Assembly (NCBI GenBank): GCA_039026755.1
Contig: JBCCLR010000175.1
Span: 1-8,177 of the forward strand
Origin: CAKZYD01 sp039026755
Lineage (GTDB): Bacteria > Pseudomonadota > Alphaproteobacteria > Sphingomonadales > CAKZYD01
Length of the DNA: 8,177 nt
Direction: 5' to 3'
Below the pieces are notes generated by a model. It ran no database searches and had not been told where the DNA came from. It was given only the letters and a program-made list of their open reading frames with translations. Positions 7,412-8,177 of the stretch are shown piece after piece; within the stretch, counting starts at the first letter, position 1, and every line of letters starts with the position of its first letter. Position numbers and translations under genes: made by a program.

Positions 7412-7475
7412 CGTTTCCCCCCATATTTAACCGAAACTCGATAGAATTTGTCCGGACGTATTTCTAGGTCAATCG

Positions 7476-7494
7476 AACTGGCACCGGTTGTCAA
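7476..7494 (-). promoter_or_regulatory. Possible receptor promoter -35 with adjoining palindrome
   Basis: A perfect TTGACA on the minus strand (7489-7494) points to the receptor gene and abuts an imperfect palindrome, AACTGGCACCGGTT (10 of 14 positions symmetric). No good -10 is found 16-18 nt further on (TGACCT at the 17-nt spacing). This is a hint of promoter plus operator only. Confidence 0.22.
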
Positions 7495-7530
7495 GGTCAG
7501 ACTGCGGCCATGGCCCCGTTGATTTTAGAA

Positions 7531-7548
7531 TTTTGATAATTATCAAAA
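7531..7548. promoter_or_regulatory. 18-bp perfect palindrome, probable operator
   Basis: TTTTGATAATTATCAAAA reads identically on both strands, with no spacer. It is all A/T apart from one GC pair per half, so it is not a terminator. Its place between divergent genes makes a regulator-binding site likely. The core TGATAATTATCA recalls a Fur-type half-site (TGATAAT) but lacks the usual spacing, so the regulator cannot be named. Confidence 0.5.
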
Positions 7549-7560
7549 GGAGTGTTGCTG

Positions 7561-7576
7561 CTTTGCACACTTTGCA
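7561..7576 (+). repeat. Tandem CTTTGCA direct repeat
   Basis: CTTTGCA occurs at 7561-7567 and again at 7570-7576, a 9-bp period just downstream of the 18-bp palindrome. It could be a second regulator site or chance in a T-rich stretch. Confidence 0.3.
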
Positions 7577-7651
7577 GATTTTTCTTTCGCTTTTGGCAAT
7601 TTGTCGTAGGCTGATATGGCGATAACGTCAAATACGGATATGCCATTCATG

Positions 7652-7657
7652 TATATT
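7652..7657 (+). promoter_or_regulatory. Candidate -10 element for the amine-oxidase gene
   Basis: TATATT matches the -10 consensus at five of six positions and lies about 85 nt upstream of the ATG at 7743. No convincing -35 is present at the normal distance. It lies inside an imperfect inverted repeat, TGTA-7-TACA. Confidence 0.25.
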
Positions 7658-7734
7658 TTGTACACAAGGGTGGATTGTTTCGTGGATAGAGTCGCGCGAA
7701 TGAGCCCCTCGACAGCGGCAGAACGGCAATAGGC

Positions 7735-7740
7735 AAGGGA
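7735..7740 (+). promoter_or_regulatory. Ribosome binding site of the amine-oxidase-like gene
   Basis: AAGGGA ends 2 nt before the ATG at 7743. Spacing is tight, but no other in-frame start exists between this ATG and the in-frame stop at 7701-7703, so the start is secure. Confidence 0.5.
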
Positions 7741-7742
7741 CC

Positions 7743-8177
7743 ATGGCAAAGACAACGCTTCCACATCCAACCCGCCGCGCACTCCTTGCCGGTGGGGCTG
7801 CAAGCGCCGCGCTGGCTGCTAGCGGCTGCGCGTCGAATGGTGCGCCAAATGTTACGAGTGCTGCAAGCGCAGCTCCAGCACCAGCGACGCCCGACCTGTC
7901 ACCCATCGATGCGGCCGATGTCATCGTCATCGGTGCCGGGCTGTCTGGCCTCAATGCCACACTCCTGCTTGAAGAGATGGGCTTTAAAGTGACCCTGCTT
8001 GAAGGTCGCAACCGTGTTGGCGGCCGGCTCTACACCATGGATGATGTGCCCGGCGCGCCGGAAGCGGGCGGCAGCGGCATCGGCAGTGTTTATGGCCGGC
8101 TGATTGGCGCGACGGAGCGCTACAATATTGCGCTAGGCCCAGAGCGGCGACGCACGGTGCCGGTTAAAGAGATTTCA
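7743..8177 (+). CDS. Exported FAD-dependent amine oxidase-like protein, N-terminal part
   Basis: The frame is open to the right edge, giving 145 residues of what is normally a 450-550 residue enzyme. Residues 1-29 carry a twin-arginine type signal (TRRALLAGG, Arg 11-12), a hydrophobic Ala-rich core and Cys29 in a lipobox-like ASGC, so the protein is likely exported folded by Tat and possibly lipid-anchored. An Ala/Pro-rich linker follows to about residue 56. The FAD-binding region is DVIVIGAGLSGL (GxGxxG at 64-69) with Glu87 at the end of the second strand. RNRVGGRLYT (89-98) is the signature of the flavin amine oxidase/protoporphyrinogen oxidase superfamily, and EAGGSGIG (107-114) fits the next conserved block. 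Such enzymes oxidise amines or desaturate substrates; the catalytic and substrate parts lie outside the window. It is divergent from the TonB receptor, so its substrate may arrive through that receptor (inference). Confidence 0.88.
   Translation, partial: MAKTTLPHPTRRALLAGGAASAALAASGCASNGAPNVTSAASAAPAPATPDLSPIDAADVIVIGAGLSGLNATLLLEEMGFKVTLLEGRNRVGGRLYTMDDVPGAPEAGGSGIGSVYGRLIGATERYNIALGPERRRTVPVKEIS

Larger units (their letters stand above)
7412..7742. other. Divergent intergenic region between receptor and amine oxidase
   Basis: These 331 bp separate two divergent starts and contain no convincing gene. They hold a perfect 18-bp palindrome at 7531-7548, an imperfect palindrome at 7476-7489 next to a TTGACA, a tandem CTTTGCA repeat at 7561-7576 and a TATATT element at 7652-7657. 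A 38-codon frame at 7616-7732 is possible but weak. Control of both genes probably lies here. Confidence 0.7.

Noticed and set aside
7531..7548. Palindrome as a transcription terminator
   Set aside because: The stem is almost all A/T, has no loop or following T run, and lies upstream of both divergent genes rather than downstream of one.
7543..8011. Minus-strand frames across the amine-oxidase start region
   Set aside because: They are antisense to the Tat signal and FAD-binding coding region, which are unmistakable on the plus strand, and lack any recognisable domain.

Overview
The window looks like chromosomal DNA of a Gram-negative proteobacterium, most likely an alphaproteobacterium of the sphingomonad or Hyphomonadaceae type. 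This is inferred from three things: a TonB-dependent outer-membrane receptor with an ETIIVTA-type TonB box, a spinster-like MFS transporter, and moderately GC-rich coding DNA. No rRNA, tRNA, CRISPR array or insertion sequence was recognised.

Region 1 (1-4008, minus strand) is one tightly packed operon, read from right to left. Its genes are a cytoplasmic VOC/glyoxalase-fold protein (GTG start at 4008), an NADP-dependent MDR-type oxidoreductase (start 3529 or an internal start), a second VOC protein (start 2397), an MFS transporter (1945-587) and an exported VOC protein with a signal peptide, cut by the left edge of the window. Three of the junctions overlap (4, 4 and 17 bp) and the fourth is a 13-bp gap, so the five genes are probably co-transcribed and partly translationally coupled.

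Region 2 (4009-4870) starts with a 124-bp divergent promoter region. It continues with a plus-strand gene for a small NADP-binding F420-reductase-like oxidoreductase (4133-4816) and ends in a strong hairpin terminator that can serve both strands.

Region 3 (4874-7411, minus) is a complete TonB-dependent receptor. Its central coding part is clearly more AT-rich than its 5' end and its neighbours. Region 4 (7412-7742) is a 331-bp divergent intergenic region holding an 18-bp perfect palindrome and other short repeats. Region 5 (7743 to the right edge, plus) is the N-terminal third or so of an exported FAD-dependent amine-oxidase-like enzyme with a twin-arginine signal and a lipobox-like cysteine.

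Taken together, the genes suggest uptake and breakdown of an unidentified organic compound. The receptor would bring it across the outer membrane, the amine oxidase and exported VOC protein would act on it outside the inner membrane, the MFS protein would move the product across that membrane, and the MDR reductase with two cytoplasmic VOC proteins would process it further. The family assignments are solid. The common substrate and pathway are inference.
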